From positions 5,382,001 through 5,446,000 of the forward strand of contig NC_012491.1 of assembly GCF_000010165.1 (NCBI RefSeq): 64,000 bases of DNA, written 5' to 3'. A program made the position numbers and the translations under genes. Positions 25,520-35,147 of the stretch are shown here, piece after piece; position 1 is the first letter of the stretch, and every line of letters starts with the position of its first letter. The DNA comes from Brevibacillus brevis NBRC 100599. GTDB taxonomy: Bacteria > Bacillota > Bacilli > Brevibacillales > Brevibacillaceae. The notes below the pieces were generated by a model, which saw nothing but the letters and a program-made list of their open reading frames with translations, was not told the DNA's origin and did not search any database.

Positions 25520-26985
25520 ACTCGACTCCCCTCTGCAGCAGTTACTCGTGGAATGATTCGATAATAAAGGGACATGGCTTTTACAGCGCCATCTTCGCCT
25601 TTTACAAAGCCAACTGTCAGCTCGCTGCCCTCTCTCTCGGTGATAAATTGATGCTCCCCAATTGGTCGCAATAGACAGTTCAGTTGTTTTCCTCCACCAA
25701 ACACATCCGACGTTTTATCTATCATCATCAAGGCATCCTCTACCACATATACGATGATATCCACGCCTTCCCCACTAACGTATCGACCGACATACTCTCC
25801 TAATTGGGCAGTAGGGACGCTGTATGTCTCGAATTGGTACTGCGGCGTATTCAATGGACGCCCTTCTACGGCATGGAGTGCTGTCAATGTGGCTTTTTCG
25901 ACGGGGCTTCCGATCAAATTGGCTAGAGCCATGGATGTAATGCCCCGCTCTGGAACAATCGCTAAATGGGCAGCGACACCTTTGATCGCTCCACCGTGCT
26001 TGATCAAGGTACCCCCATAGTAGTCGGATTGAATGGATAAGCCATATCCGTAATACCTTCCGTAGCTGATCTGGACATGCGGATAGATCATTTGTTTGAC
26101 GCTCTCTTCGGATAAAATCCGTTCCTTGCCCACACATCCGCCCGTACGGAATATTTCAGCGTAGTTCAACATGTCATGCACTGTTGAATTCAAATGCCCC
26201 GATGCCGCTACCAGTAGCCCATCCTCCCAATTTGGATCAGGGTAAATCTCAGATACGCCATTACTCTCTTTAAAATGATAGATGGTCGTTACATCCGGTA
26301 GGTGTGGCAGATCGCTCAGAAGAAAAGTGCTGCTCTTCATGTCTGCTGGTTCCAAAATATGCTCTTTGATATAAACGTCATACGATTTCCCACTCACTCT
26401 GGCTATGACCGCTCCCAGGAGAGAATAGCAATCATTTGAATAGCTGAACAATTGTCCTGGAGAGCCCACCAGTTCATAATCCGCCAGGGCAAGAGCTTCC
26501 ATCAGCTCTTCGAACGTGTAGATCGGTTTCTGGTACTCCTTTTTCAAGTACCGGTGAATCGGGTTATCCTCGTCAGGCATGTCATCGAGCATGGAGTTGC
26601 GAATCGCTAGGTTATCAATAGGCAGAGGCGGCATGCCCGTCGTGTGCGTCATAAAATGGTGGATTGTCATCTGCTCCGTTTTTTGACGATCCGGGGTACG
26701 AAATTCAGGGAGGTACTTGATCACCGGATCATGAACAGATAGCTTCTTCGCTTCCTGTAGCTGCATGATCGCCATGCATGTAAAGGACTTCGTAACGGAG
26801 GCCAATCCCATCACGGTATCAGGCGTGATTTCGACTTCCTTTTCACGATCACGATAGCCAAAGCTTTTGCGAAACAGGCTCTGCCCATTCAAATTCACAC
26901 CCATGACGAAGCCCGGAACTCTGCCTTCCTTCATGTCTTTTTCAACCAGTTCTTCCCATTCTACTAACCAGCCTTGCTGTCTCAT
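25516..26985 (-). CDS. Serine hydrolase of the beta-lactamase/PBP4* family
   Basis: 489 residues without a signal peptide, so probably cytosolic. The catalytic domain (about 1-370) has SVTK as the SxxK motif, YSN as the second motif and HGG as the third. A beta-rich C-terminal domain follows. Related enzymes include D-aminopeptidases, esterases and PBP4*. Its place between the binding protein and the dipeptide epimerase suggests a role on D-residue-containing peptides. ATG at 26985 follows AGAGGTGG by 5 nt. It overlaps the epimerase gene by 4 nt. Confidence 0.82.
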   Translation of the reverse strand: MRQQGWLVEWEELVEKDMKEGRVPGFVMGVNLNGQSLFRKSFGYRDREKEVEITPDTVMGLASVTKSFTCMAIMQLQEAKKLSVHDPVIKYLPEFRTPDRQKTEQMTIHHFMTHTTGMPPLPIDNLAIRNSMLDDMPDEDNPIHRYLKKEYQKPIYTFEELMEALALADYELVGSPGQLFSYSNDCYSLLGAVIARVSGKSYDVYIKEHILEPADMKSSTFLLSDLPHLPDVTTIYHFKESNGVSEIYPDPNWEDGLLVAASGHLNSTVHDMLNYAEIFRTGGCVGKERILSEESVKQMIYPHVQISYGRYYGYGLSIQSDYYGGTLIKHGGAIKGVAAHLAIVPERGITSMALANLIGSPVEKATLTALHAVEGRPLNTPQYQFETYSVPTAQLGEYVGRYVSGEGVDIIVYVVEDALMMIDKTSDVFGGGKQLNCLLRPIGEHQFITEREGSELTVGFVKGEDGAVKAMSLYYRIIPRVTAAEGSRV

Positions 26986-27021
26986 TTTTTCCACCTCTTT
27001 CGAATGTTGTCATACCATGCC

Positions 27022-28662
27022 CTACTCGTTCACCCACATGTCCTGAATAATTAAGGAGGCTAATGGATTTGGTTTGACGCCTTGAATCCGGTTACTGACG
27101 ACCACGAATGTTTTTGCGGAATAGAGCGGAATCCAATAGGCCTGTTCCACGATTCTTTTTTGAATGTCTGCAAAAACCTGCTGTCGCAGTACTTGATCTG
27201 TTGTCGTTCGTCCTTTATTTAACAGCCTATCGAGCTGTTGATCACTGAGGCGAAAGAAATTCAAGCCCCCGATCTGACTCGAATGCAGTAACAAGTGCAA
27301 AATATCTGGATCGACACTGCCATGACTCGTTGAGAACAAATCGAACTCGCCCTTCAGTGCCTGTTCAAGAGCTGTCGCTGATTCATACTTTTGGATATGC
27401 ACTTCGACACCAATCTCTTTGAACATGCTTTGCACCAGCTGATGCCCGGGATTTGTTTCTTCGATGAGCATCGTCAGGCTGAGCGTTTTCCCATCCTTTT
27501 CCCTTATCCCTTGCGCGTTTGGCTTCCATCCTGCCTCTTCCAGCAGTTGTCTGGCTTGATCAGCATTGTACTTGTAGCCGTACTGCTCTACTGCTGCATC
27601 GTATCCGATCATCGTTGGTGGGATCGGTCCGTAGACAGGCACCCCCTCTCCTTGCAGATCTGCCATGATCAATGCATCTTTGTTGATCGCCAAGTTCAGT
27701 GCTTTTCTCACGCGGACATCCTGCAAGATTTCATTTTCCAGATTCATCCCAATGAAGTACTCTGCAGGCTGCATTCCTTCCAGCACCGTAAAATCTTTGT
27801 GATCCTTGTATTTCTTCGCGTCTTTCGGGGGGACAGTGGCAATATCAATCGTCCCACTGTCGAGAGCAGCCATCATGGTCTGGTTGTCTTGAATAAATTT
27901 CAGAACGAACTTGTCGGGTCTTACAGGTCCTTGATTCAGAGCAAAAGGAGCTGCCCACTTATACTCGTCGTTTCGTACCAGTGTGATCGATTCTCCTGTT
28001 TTCCAGCTCTCGAATTTCCACGGACCTACCCCCACAGGATTGCGTCCCAGCTCATTTCCGTATTTGTTTCGTGCCTCTACGGAAATGGGTTGCTGGTAGC
28101 CGCTATATGATAAGTTATAAAGTAACGAAGGGGAGGGCTCATCCAAATGAAAGATCAATGTGGAATCATCAGGAGCTAAAATGGATTTGATCGAAGATAC
28201 GTCCGGTCCCGTAACCGGTGAGGCTGTTTTCGGATCGAGTGCACGTTCATAGCTTTGCTTAAAAACTTCCGCAGTGAGCGGTGTTCCATCATGAAACTTC
28301 ACGCCAGAACGTATCTTGAACGTCATGGTCTTGCCGTCTTCCGAGATCGTGTACGATTCAGCCAGATGCGGCTTCAACTCAAACGTAAAGGGATCGAGGA
28401 TCAGCAGAGATCCCCCCAACATGCTCCCAACAAAATTTCCCGCTGGCAACGACGTCTTTTGCGGGTCCAGCGTATCCGGCTCCATCTGGTAGCCCATGGT
28501 GATCGTCCCACCCTTTTTGGGCTGGGAGACTTTTGCTTGTTGATTTGCTTGCTTCCCGTCTGTAGCCGGAGTGGGAGCAGAGCTACAGCCAACGATGGAA
28601 AAGACCAGTACACATATGAGTAAAACGCTGCGAATTTGGCTCTTTAACCGCTCTGATAGCAT
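27022..28662 (-). CDS. Peptide ABC transporter substrate-binding lipoprotein
   Basis: 546 residues. A lipoprotein signal (lipobox SIVGC) is followed by a family-5 solute-binding domain with TFKIRSGVKFHDGTPLTAEVF, the hinge region DVRVRKALNLAINKDAL and a C-terminal EQAYWIPLYSAKTFVV. It is the cognate receptor for the permease and ATPase genes at 32.3-36.1 kb. GGAGG lies 7 nt before the ATG. A motif shared with the operon promoter region lies about 50 nt upstream, so it probably has its own regulated promoter in addition to read-through. Confidence 0.9.
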   Translation of the reverse strand: MLSERLKSQIRSVLLICVLVFSIVGCSSAPTPATDGKQANQQAKVSQPKKGGTITMGYQMEPDTLDPQKTSLPAGNFVGSMLGGSLLILDPFTFELKPHLAESYTISEDGKTMTFKIRSGVKFHDGTPLTAEVFKQSYERALDPKTASPVTGPDVSSIKSILAPDDSTLIFHLDEPSPSLLYNLSYSGYQQPISVEARNKYGNELGRNPVGVGPWKFESWKTGESITLVRNDEYKWAAPFALNQGPVRPDKFVLKFIQDNQTMMAALDSGTIDIATVPPKDAKKYKDHKDFTVLEGMQPAEYFIGMNLENEILQDVRVRKALNLAINKDALIMADLQGEGVPVYGPIPPTMIGYDAAVEQYGYKYNADQARQLLEEAGWKPNAQGIREKDGKTLSLTMLIEETNPGHQLVQSMFKEIGVEVHIQKYESATALEQALKGEFDLFSTSHGSVDPDILHLLLHSSQIGGLNFFRLSDQQLDRLLNKGRTTTDQVLRQQVFADIQKRIVEQAYWIPLYSAKTFVVVSNRIQGVKPNPLASLIIQDMWVNE

Positions 28663-28708
28663 GTCGCGACCTCCATTTTTCGAGTCTTTTCCATTCGAAG
28701 CCTACTTC

Positions 28709-28731
28709 GTCGGTATATAGTCGCTAATTAG
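28709..28731 (-). promoter_or_regulatory. Direct-repeat operator candidate upstream of the binding-protein gene
   Basis: On the minus strand CGAC-N7-CGAC with TATA between the repeats, preceded by CTAAT. The same arrangement (CGAC-N7-CGAC, CTAAT, TATA) occurs at 36182-36203 upstream of the permease genes. Two matched sites in front of the two transport units, with a regulator gene between them, mark a likely operator. Confidence 0.55.
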
Positions 28732-28763
28732 ATCGGATTGCTTCTTAGATAAGAGATGTGGGG

Positions 28764-28798
28764 GTCCCGGATTGCCTTCGTAAACGGAAAACCGGGAC
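28764..28798 (-). terminator. Terminator or attenuator after the regulator gene
   Basis: Perfect 7-bp stem GTCCCGG/CCGGGAC with a 21-nt loop and no U run. It may partly separate the upstream operon from the binding-protein gene. Confidence 0.5.
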
Positions 28799-28821
28799 AG
28801 GTTGATGTTACTTGAGGAGAA

Positions 28822-30135
28822 TCATGGATGATTAAGGCGATACACAGCCCGCGGGCGTCCTTGCTGATACGGCTGTTCTTCTCCGACGATCTCTACGACC
28901 TGATGCTCGATCAGCTTTTTCAAGGTTCTTTCCGAGCTGCGGCGACTGATCTGGAGGTACTCGGCTAAATCGGAAGCGGTGAAGCGGTTATCGCGGTGAA
29001 GTTTGACATACTGCATGATTTTCGTGATCGTAGCGACACTTGCGCCAGTCTTCTCCGCTATCTCCAGCACTTCCTTGTTCTCGCTTTTTAATTGGAAGGT
29101 CTTCGATTCAGTGTTCAACGGTCCAATCACTTCTTTTTCATCTGTTACCAAGTACGCACTGCTTTCCTTTGTTTTCTGGGCATGATAAATCGCTATGCGT
29201 GCGTTGGCTTCGGCCTCTTTCGCAGTTAGACCAAAACCAAACCCGATGGCAACCGTCACTTTGGCAAGCAGATCGACATTGCCCAATACTTGCATGATCT
29301 TCCCATATTCAATCATTTGCTCGATACTGCCTCTCGTGCCATAGATGATGAATTGATCCATTCCCAATTTTTGAATGGAAGCGTCCGTCTCTTTGACGAG
29401 CTCCAGCAGCTCTTGCAGCAAAATAATCGTCGCATTCTGCCACTGTGTTTCTACTGGCGGACCATCATTTTGCTGGATCGCTGCAATTCCCACAGCGATT
29501 TGCGAGTTTTTGCTAATTTTTAATTGACCATAAGCAATCGCTTGATTGACGGCATCGCGAATATTTTTATCGGGACTAACCAGCGATGCGGAAGGGATGT
29601 TCATCTCACGCAATTGGCGATATACGTAATCAACACCAGTCAAAGCAAAATGGCTCTGTTTCTGTTCCCAAAGCTCCTTGTGGAACAAAATAATCTCCTC
29701 TACGTCAAATTTCGTCCCGCCTTCTTCAATAATCTCACTGTAGTCTTTTACATACCAAGGCTTAGAAACAATGCCCAATTCATCAGCGACCTTCTCAATA
29801 TACTCCGCCTTTGGCAAATCTATCGAGATGCGGTCCAGTCCTCCTGGTACGTTCAGCAAGGTATGAAACAAAGAAAGGGAAATCGTATATTCATCGATCG
29901 GGATGTACACGGCAGGCAGCTTCTTTTGCTCTACCTTTTCCTTGGCAAAAAAATAAGGAAGTGGGCCAGCAAAAAGCAGCACGTCGCAGTCATGGATTTG
30001 ATCAACCAACGCAGCGCTCTCTTTGGGGTTCTGGTATGTATACGAGGTCAGTTGAATGTAATCAATGGATTGGGTATGCTTCAAGATCCTTGGCAAAAAT
30101 TCTTCCGAAGAGATTACCGCTATCGTAATGGTCAA
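28822..30135 (-). CDS. Transcriptional regulator with degenerate GGDEF-like domain and C-terminal winged helix
   Basis: 437 residues. Residues 1-180 form an alpha/beta domain resembling a small-molecule sensor (VISSEEFLPRILKH near the start). Residues about 200-345 look like a GGDEF-derived domain without a GGDEF motif. Residues about 365-437 form a winged helix (ASDLAEYLQISRRSSERTLKKL). The TTG start is supported by AGGAGG 7 nt upstream and overlaps the dipeptidase stop (TTGA). I do not recognise a named family. Its position inside the peptide operon and the shared motif upstream of both transport units suggest it senses peptides or amino acids and controls this locus. Confidence 0.7.
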   Translation of the reverse strand: MTITIAVISSEEFLPRILKHTQSIDYIQLTSYTYQNPKESAALVDQIHDCDVLLFAGPLPYFFAKEKVEQKKLPAVYIPIDEYTISLSLFHTLLNVPGGLDRISIDLPKAEYIEKVADELGIVSKPWYVKDYSEIIEEGGTKFDVEEIILFHKELWEQKQSHFALTGVDYVYRQLREMNIPSASLVSPDKNIRDAVNQAIAYGQLKISKNSQIAVGIAAIQQNDGPPVETQWQNATIILLQELLELVKETDASIQKLGMDQFIIYGTRGSIEQMIEYGKIMQVLGNVDLLAKVTVAIGFGFGLTAKEAEANARIAIYHAQKTKESSAYLVTDEKEVIGPLNTESKTFQLKSENKEVLEIAEKTGASVATITKIMQYVKLHRDNRFTASDLAEYLQISRRSSERTLKKLIEHQVVEIVGEEQPYQQGRPRAVYRLNHP

Positions 30136-31160
30136 TGCTCCACCTCCTCATCTCTCTTTGATTTCCAGACGTCCTTAAACACGCGGATGAAGTTTTTGCC
30201 CAAAATACGCTCAATCGCTTCATCCTTGTACCCTCTTTTGGCAAGGGCGCGCACAAGCTCTGGAACCTTTGTATGTCCTTTTACGACATCAAAATCTTTG
30301 CGTCCTGCTTGGATAAACATATTGGGAGAATCGTATTTCATAAATGGTTCGATGATGTCCAGACCAAGTCCGACGTGTTCAACCCCAACCAGCTTCACGA
30401 TGTGATCGACGTGGTTGATCATGTGCTCGATATCAGCCTGGTCGTCTGTGTCCGCTACGAATAGATTGACGCCATTGATGCCAATTACGCCGTTGGTGAA
30501 TGCAATCGCTCTGATTTGCTCATCTGTCAGATTGCGCATGGAGCTCGCTAATGTCCGGCAGTTAGAATGAGAAGCGATGATGGGTTTACGCGCTACCTCG
30601 ATCAGATCCCAGAAGCCTTCGTCATTCAGATGGCTGACATCAATGATGATGCCCATTGCTTCTGCCTCTTCGACGACGCGGATGCCGAACTCCGTGAGCC
30701 CTCCCTTGCGCCCTTCCCGTACCGGACTAAAATGACTGCCATCTCCAACGAAGTTTCTCCTGCTCCACACGAGACCCAGAAGGCGTACGCCCAGCTCGTA
30801 AAAAACACGGAGCATACTCAGATCATTATATAACGGTTCCGCGCCTTCCAGAGAGAGCACAAAACCAATTTTCCCCTGTCGTTTCGCTGTCTCGATGTCG
30901 CTCACACTTTTGCAAACCATGATTTTATCAGGCGATTCATCTGCCTCTGCGTGCAACGCGCTGATTTGTTGCAGTGCTTTTCTCAAGCCCATCTCCGGCA
31001 GGAATTTGTTGTCGATATAAATCGCTGCGACAACTGTATGCACCCCACCCGCGACCAAATCAGGCAAATAATCCGTTTCAATCACTTTTCGTCTGCCAAA
31101 CTCGCGCTGAATGGCAACATCCAGCAAAAGGTCAAAATGCCCGTCGATTCCATGTGTCAT
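30132..31160 (-). CDS. Membrane dipeptidase-type enzyme (peptidase M19)
   Basis: 342 residues, no signal peptide, so a cytosolic bacterial form of the renal dipeptidase family. Zinc ligands are visible: H-x-D in DGHFDLL, Glu in SLEGAEPL, His in DVSHLND and His in ASHSNC. M19 enzymes hydrolyse dipeptides and, unusually, accept D-residues at the C-terminal position. It lies 18 nt after the M29 aminopeptidase and overlaps the regulator gene, so it is in the same operon. GGGGGAG precedes the ATG by 8 nt. Confidence 0.9.
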   Translation of the reverse strand: MTHGIDGHFDLLLDVAIQREFGRRKVIETDYLPDLVAGGVHTVVAAIYIDNKFLPEMGLRKALQQISALHAEADESPDKIMVCKSVSDIETAKRQGKIGFVLSLEGAEPLYNDLSMLRVFYELGVRLLGLVWSRRNFVGDGSHFSPVREGRKGGLTEFGIRVVEEAEAMGIIIDVSHLNDEGFWDLIEVARKPIIASHSNCRTLASSMRNLTDEQIRAIAFTNGVIGINGVNLFVADTDDQADIEHMINHVDHIVKLVGVEHVGLGLDIIEPFMKYDSPNMFIQAGRKDFDVVKGHTKVPELVRALAKRGYKDEAIERILGKNFIRVFKDVWKSKRDEEVEH

Positions 31161-31177
31161 GCCTCATGCTCCCCCTG

Positions 31178-32284
31178 TTATTTCAGGTTTTCTGGGTTAA
31201 GTGGTTCAAGCTCCGGTAAAAGAAAGCGTCCGTCTCTGCGAATCAAGTGGTCATCGAACCAAATCTCACCGCCACCGTACTCCGGTCGTTGAATCATGAC
31301 CATGTCCCAATGGATGTTTGACATGTTGCCATTGGATGCCTCGTCATAGCATCGGCCCGGGGTAAAGTGGAAGCTGCCGTCGATTTTTTCATCGAATAAA
31401 ATATCCTGCATAGGCTCCCGGATGAACGGGTTGACCCCCAAAGCAAACTCCCCAATGTACCGGGCACCTTCATCCGTATCCAGAATTTTGTTCAAGCGCT
31501 CCGTGTCATTGGCTGTGGCATGAACGATCTTCCCGTCCACGAACTCCAACCGCGCCTTTTCAAAGGTAAAGCCTTGATAAGGCGAAGGCGTGTTAAACGA
31601 TAGGACACCGTTCACCGAATCGCGAATAGGGGCCGTGAACACTTCACCGTCTGGTATGTTATATTGCCCCGGACACGGGATCGCTGGAATGCCTTTGATG
31701 GAGAAGGTCAGCTCTGTGCCAGGTCCCGTGATTTTCACGCGGTCAGTTCGCTCCATCAGTTCCTTGAGCGGCTGCATGGCTTTTGCCATTTTGGCATAAT
31801 CCATTGTGCAGACATCAAAGTAAAACTGTTCGAACGCTTCTGTACTCTTATTCGCCAGCTGCGCCATGGAAGGCGTCGGATAACGGAGATAGACCCATTT
31901 CTTTTTGAGACGCACGATACTTACTTCTTTGGAAAAGGATGTAGCCAGCTTCATCTGCTCACCCGGGACATCAGACATTTCGTTGATGTTCAGCCCACCC
32001 TCGATGATGATGCACGCTTGCATTTTTTCCATTCGTTCTTTGTCCATCTCTGCCTCTAGACGGAATTGCTCCTCTGTTCCCGCTAACAATAACTGACGGC
32101 TAATCGAGGATTCACGCAGGTTCACAAAGGAATGTCCGCCTGCTCGCGAAACTGCTTTGACAAGCTCCTTTATCAGAGCAGCGTCCACCTCCATCGCATC
32201 GATCAGCACGTTATCTCCCGGCTGCACATTTGTAGAGTAATTTACCAGCACATTCGCCAGCTTCGTAAGACGTGGGTCCAACAT
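31178..32284 (-). CDS. Aminopeptidase (peptidase M29, AmpS type)
   Basis: 368 residues, cytosolic metallo-aminopeptidase of the M29 (thermophilic aminopeptidase/AmpS) family. Landmarks: the Glu-containing ARYIGEFALGVNP, the His/Asp-containing NIHWDMV and the substrate-side IPAIPCPGQYNIPDGEVF. It would release N-terminal residues from imported peptides. AGGAG lies 10 nt before the ATG. It sits 22 nt after the OppF-type ATPase gene in the operon. Confidence 0.88.
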   Translation of the reverse strand: MLDPRLTKLANVLVNYSTNVQPGDNVLIDAMEVDAALIKELVKAVSRAGGHSFVNLRESSISRQLLLAGTEEQFRLEAEMDKERMEKMQACIIIEGGLNINEMSDVPGEQMKLATSFSKEVSIVRLKKKWVYLRYPTPSMAQLANKSTEAFEQFYFDVCTMDYAKMAKAMQPLKELMERTDRVKITGPGTELTFSIKGIPAIPCPGQYNIPDGEVFTAPIRDSVNGVLSFNTPSPYQGFTFEKARLEFVDGKIVHATANDTERLNKILDTDEGARYIGEFALGVNPFIREPMQDILFDEKIDGSFHFTPGRCYDEASNGNMSNIHWDMVMIQRPEYGGGEIWFDDHLIRRDGRFLLPELEPLNPENLK

Positions 32285-32305
32285 CTATCTATCACTCCTG
32301 TTCCC

Positions 32306-33268
32306 TTATTTTTCATAGAGATGACACGCAACGAGTCTGCCGTCTGCTTCTGTTAATAGAGGGGCTTCTGTTTTGCACACGTCCATGCATGCCCAACAAC
32401 GCGGATGAAACTTGCAGCCCTTCGGTGGATTGGATGGAGACGGAAGATCCCCTGTTAACATGATCCGTTCTTTTTTCTCGTCAGGATCTGTGATAGGAAT
32501 AGCGGAGAGAAGCGACTGTGTGTAGGGATGCATCGGACGTTGAAACAGCTCTTCTTTTTTCGCTAGCTCAATCACTTCTCCCAAGTACATCACCGCTACC
32601 CGATCGGCGATATGCTCGACGACACTCAAATCATGCGAGATAAAAAGATACGTGAGCGAAAACTGCTCCTGCAAATCCTGAAGCAAATTGAGAATTTGCG
32701 ATTGGATCGATACATCGAGAGCGGATACAGGCTCGTCAGCGATGATGAGCTTTGGCCTGAGCATCAAGGCGCGAGCGATTCCGATTCTTTGCCTTTGTCC
32801 TCCGGAAAACTCATGGGCATATCGCGACAAATGACTTTTGTTCAAACCGACGATCTCCAGCGTCTCCTCGATCATGGCTGTTCGCTCGCGTTTTTGAATA
32901 CCATGGGCAATCAATGGCTCTGACAAAATGTGTTGGATCGTCAGCTTTGGATTGAGGGTATCAAATGGATTTTGAAACACCATTTGCATATCACGCCGCA
33001 GCTTTTTCATGTCTGGCTTCTGTAAGCTACGGATATTTTGACCTTCGAACACAATCTCGCCGTCTGTCGGCTCGATCAAACGCAAAATACATCTGCCCAG
33101 TGTTGACTTGCCACATCCCGACTCTCCCACGATTCCCAACGTTTCACCTGCGTTGACAGTCATGTTCACTCCATGAACGGCATGCACGTAACTCGGCGGC
33201 TGAAACCACCCTTTGCGGACAAGGAACTTCTTATTCAGGTTCTTCACTTGCAAAAGAGGCGTCTTCAT
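32306..33268 (-). CDS. Peptide ABC transporter ATP-binding protein (DppF/OppF type)
   Basis: 320 residues. Walker A GESGCGKST, signature SGGQRQRIGIARALML, Walker B LIIADEPVSALD, and the C-terminal oligopeptide-ABC extension with its conserved cysteines (CKFHPRCWACMDVC), which in this family can bind an iron-sulfur cluster. ATG at 33268 overlaps the previous stop (ATGGATGA region); a longer frame to 33406 runs back into that gene. Energises import through the two permeases. Confidence 0.93.
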   Translation of the reverse strand: MKTPLLQVKNLNKKFLVRKGWFQPPSYVHAVHGVNMTVNAGETLGIVGESGCGKSTLGRCILRLIEPTDGEIVFEGQNIRSLQKPDMKKLRRDMQMVFQNPFDTLNPKLTIQHILSEPLIAHGIQKRERTAMIEETLEIVGLNKSHLSRYAHEFSGGQRQRIGIARALMLRPKLIIADEPVSALDVSIQSQILNLLQDLQEQFSLTYLFISHDLSVVEHIADRVAVMYLGEVIELAKKEELFQRPMHPYTQSLLSAIPITDPDEKKERIMLTGDLPSPSNPPKGCKFHPRCWACMDVCKTEAPLLTEADGRLVACHLYEK

Positions 33269-34254
33269 CCATTCACCGCCGTGCTCTCCCTGTTCTCTCG
33301 ATACAGCCAACAGCGGCATTCCGACTGCTGATCCACATCCAGTAACGGGGGATTTTGTTCCAAACAAATAGGCATCACCTTCTCGCATCGCGGAGCAAAA
33401 CGACATCCTTTTGGGTAATGATCAGGGGTCGGCACACTTCCCGCGATACTATGCAATCTCTTCAGGCCTTTGGCGTTATGTGGCGTTGATTTGATCAAGC
33501 CCACGGTGTAAGGATGCTTGGGGCTGCGCAGCAGTGTGCGAACATCAGCGGCTTCAATGACCTGCCCGGCATACATCACGAGTACCCGGTCGCATGTCTC
33601 GGCGACGACGCCCAAATCATGCGTGATCATGATGAGCGACATGCCCAGCTCTCTTTGGATTTTTTTCATGACATCCAATATTTGCGCCTGGATCGTTACG
33701 TCTAGTGCAGTCGTCGGTTCGTCCGCTATCAGCAGCTTTGGATGGCAGGCAATCGCCATCGCGATCATCACGCGCTGTCGCATCCCCCCTGACAGACGAT
33801 GCGGGTACTCGTGATAGATTTCATTGGCACGTGAAATGCCTACCTGCGTCAACAGCTCGACCACTCTTTGTCTCGATTGGGCTCGGTTCATGCCCTCATG
33901 CTTTTCCAGTCCTTCGCTCAATTGCTTGCCGATAGTCAGTACGGGATTCAGCGAAGTCATCGGCTCCTGAAAGATCATGGCGATCTCTTTTCCTCTGATC
34001 TTCTGCATCTCTTTTTCGCTATAGCGCAAGAGATCGGCTCCGTCCAGTTGAATACGGCCTTCAATGCTTCCGTTTTTACTGAGCAAGCGCATCATGGATA
34101 GGGAGGCAACGCTTTTTCCACATCCTGATTCTCCGACGATCCCGACCGATTCACCTTTTTTGACCTGCAAACAAAGATTGTCCACTACTTTGAAAGCCCT
34201 TTCATTTTTTGAAAACGTGGTAGTCAATCCTGTCACTTCCAACATGTTTGTCAC
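33265..34254 (-). CDS. Peptide ABC transporter ATP-binding protein (DppD/OppD type)
   Basis: 329 residues. Walker A GESGCGKSV, signature SGGMRQRVMIAMAIA, Walker B LLIADEPTTALD, and a C-terminal cysteine cluster (CRFAPRCEKVMPIC). GTG at 34254 has AGGAG 8 nt upstream and is preferred over the GTG at 34263, which abuts the site; ATG at 34245 is also possible. Overlaps the DppF-type gene by 4 nt. Confidence 0.93.
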   Translation of the reverse strand: MTNMLEVTGLTTTFSKNERAFKVVDNLCLQVKKGESVGIVGESGCGKSVASLSMMRLLSKNGSIEGRIQLDGADLLRYSEKEMQKIRGKEIAMIFQEPMTSLNPVLTIGKQLSEGLEKHEGMNRAQSRQRVVELLTQVGISRANEIYHEYPHRLSGGMRQRVMIAMAIACHPKLLIADEPTTALDVTIQAQILDVMKKIQRELGMSLIMITHDLGVVAETCDRVLVMYAGQVIEAADVRTLLRSPKHPYTVGLIKSTPHNAKGLKRLHSIAGSVPTPDHYPKGCRFAPRCEKVMPICLEQNPPLLDVDQQSECRCWLYRENRESTAVNG

Positions 34255-34291
34255 GTTACTCACTCCTTTTTCGGGAACGGAAGCTCGTCAA

Positions 34292-35146
34292 CTATGCTTT
34301 GGGATCAAAGATATCGCGCAAAGCATCCCCCAGCAAATACACCGTAAAAACGACTGCCGTAATCGCAAGACCGGGAAATGTCGCGAGCCACCAAGCTTCT
34401 CGCAAGTAATTTTTCCCTTCATTCAGCATCGTTCCCCACTCCGGTGTAGGAGGCTGCGCACCCAAACCGATAAAGCCCAGTGCCGAGGTCCCCAAAATAG
34501 CACTACCTATAAACATGGTCGTATAGACGATCAGCACGTTGGAGATGTTCGGAATGAACTGGCGCGTAATGATCCACCAATTCGAGCTGCCGATGGAGCG
34601 ACTTGCCTCCACATAACCGGATTGCTTGATCGAGAGTGCCGCACCACGGATCAGAATCGAAAAGGCCGGGATCGATGATATTCCGATCGCGATCATCGCA
34701 TTTTCCTGACTCGGTCCGAGTACAGCGACAATGGCTAGAGCCAGCACAATGCCGGGCAACGCCAGCATGATGTCCATGATTCTCATGATCACATTGTCAA
34801 CAATTCCTCCGAGGTAAGCGCATGTCACACCAATCAACGTTCCTGCTACAAACGTCATGACAGACGCCAGCACAGCTACGGTCATTGTCACTCGTGTTCC
34901 GTACAGCATCCGGGAAAAAATATCGCGGCCAATCGCATCTGTCCCTAGCCAAAAGTCTTTCGACGGGCCTTGCATAAATGCTTCGTAGTACGTTTTCGTG
35001 GGATCGTGCGGAGCAATCCACGGCCCGATGATTCCAAGCAAAACAATGCAGAGCATCATCAGGAAGCTGTATTTCGCTTTCTTTTGCTGCATGATCTTCT
35101 CAAATAATTCGAAACGAGGCATGGACCATTGTCTGCTCCAGAACAT
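34292..35146 (-). CDS. Peptide ABC transporter permease (DppC/OppC type)
   Basis: 284 residues with six probable membrane helices and the conserved cytoplasmic EAA loop (YVEASRSIGSSNWWIITRQF), plus the family's N-terminal GTDAIGRDIFSRMLYG. ATG at 35146 directly follows the DppB stop and has GGGGG 6 nt upstream; an apparent extension to 35209 lies inside the neighbouring gene. Confidence 0.93.
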   Translation of the reverse strand: MFWSRQWSMPRFELFEKIMQQKKAKYSFLMMLCIVLLGIIGPWIAPHDPTKTYYEAFMQGPSKDFWLGTDAIGRDIFSRMLYGTRVTMTVAVLASVMTFVAGTLIGVTCAYLGGIVDNVIMRIMDIMLALPGIVLALAIVAVLGPSQENAMIAIGISSIPAFSILIRGAALSIKQSGYVEASRSIGSSNWWIITRQFIPNISNVLIVYTTMFIGSAILGTSALGFIGLGAQPPTPEWGTMLNEGKNYLREAWWLATFPGLAITAVVFTVYLLGDALRDIFDPKA

Positions 35147-35147
35147 G